Of a stretch of 64,000 nt of DNA, positions 63,300-64,000 are shown one piece after another (position 1 is the first letter of the stretch; every line of letters starts with the position of its first letter). The DNA lies in NCBI GenBank assembly GCA_030062745.1, contig CP099841.1, positions 10,045,501 to 10,109,500 of the forward strand. The letters are read 5' to 3'. This stretch comes from Capitulum mitella (Eukaryota > Arthropoda > Thecostraca > Pollicipedomorpha > Pollicipedidae). A program made the position numbers and the translations under genes. A model generated the notes under the pieces. The model ran no database searches. It saw only the letters and a list, made by a program, of their open reading frames with translations, and was not told where the DNA came from.

Positions 63300-64000
63300 T
63301 AAACAGTTGTCGAAACCTTCCCGTGGTTGCCAGCTTCGTGGAGCGTCATCTTGTATCGGTACCACGACACAGTGACTGTTAACTATATCATCAAGCCATG
63401 CTGGTTTTTAATCTGGCCAAATCACAGCAGTCTGTTCGCTATAAGGTAGAACCGATTGGCCAGGGGATTCCAATACTGCTTAACATTAGCCTGGTGCATT
63501 TGAACCTGTTGGCGGTCCCTTATCTGTATCATAGAGACACTGGGTGACTTATGAAGAAGCAAGGTTTACATTTTGACTGACTGTCCACAGAATGCCTCAA
63601 CTGCAGCGCATCGCTACAAAAAGTTGTGACGACTGTACGGCGCCGGTCTTCTGCTGAGCGCGCCCACTTTGCACGCCAGCGGCAGTCACCACGGATGAAA
63701 GCAAAGGGCGCTGACGCCACCACACTCGCGGTCCCAGCAGGAAGTAAACACATCGTCCGCTACTCCCAAACCAGGCCTGTGTCACGAGCAAGAATTACCT
63801 GGTGACTTGGGGACATGAACTGTTTCATGACTAGTCTCTTTGTAATTCAGACAGATGACCTTTGGTAAAAAGCATGTTTTCAGAATAATTCAAGGACAGC
63901 ATGTATCGTTTGGGTTTATCGAGGTGTGAAGAAAACCGTGGCCCTGATAAAACGTTCACAAATGCATCCGCACAAGCTGACCGCATGAACATGATACCTG

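Overview
The window looks like nuclear DNA from an arthropod, most plausibly a crustacean. The evidence is the animal genes (HSP70, a GOLM1/GOLM2-type Golgi protein, an XPR1-type phosphate exporter), compact introns with GT/AG sites, and a dense population of small DNA transposons. No bacterial operons, CRISPR arrays or rRNA genes were seen. The species is an inference.

Layout. 1-3.1 kb holds a decayed Ty3/Gypsy-like retroelement on the minus strand, running off the left edge. 4.17-4.40 kb is a 29-bp tandem array. 5.33-7.21 kb is an intronless inducible-type HSP70 (minus strand) with a recognisable promoter. 7.5-16.7 kb is gene-poor and contains MITE-like elements, one tRNA-derived SINE head and AT-rich sequence. 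16.7-21.1 kb is a decayed transposon-associated ORF split by two later insertions, one with TTAA flanks (piggyBac-like) and one with 8-bp target duplications (hAT-like). 21.75-24.3 kb is a strongly CpG-depleted block. 24.74-34.85 kb is a nine-exon GOLM-like gene (+, 553 aa). 34.9-41.9 kb lies between two convergent genes. 41.88-52.57 kb is a complete 13-exon XPR1 gene (minus, 702 aa), whose 5' part lies in a second CpG-depleted block. 53.7-64 kb is repeat-rich, with fold-back MITEs, a ~154-bp tandem triplication and a decayed GGGCCCCTGAGAC repeat.

Both multi-exon models were built by hand. Every junction has GT/AG ends, the phases agree, and the CDS lengths divide by three (1662 and 2109 nt).

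The genes do not form a pathway: a cytosolic chaperone, a Golgi type II membrane protein and a phosphate exporter are neighbours by position only. The less expected material is the repeat biology. It includes a TTAA-flanked element family that carries AGGTCA/TGACCT motifs, fold-back elements with TA-microsatellite cores, GC-rich minisatellites (27-32 bp units) at or in splice sites, and two ~2.6-kb CpG-depleted blocks near gene 5' ends.
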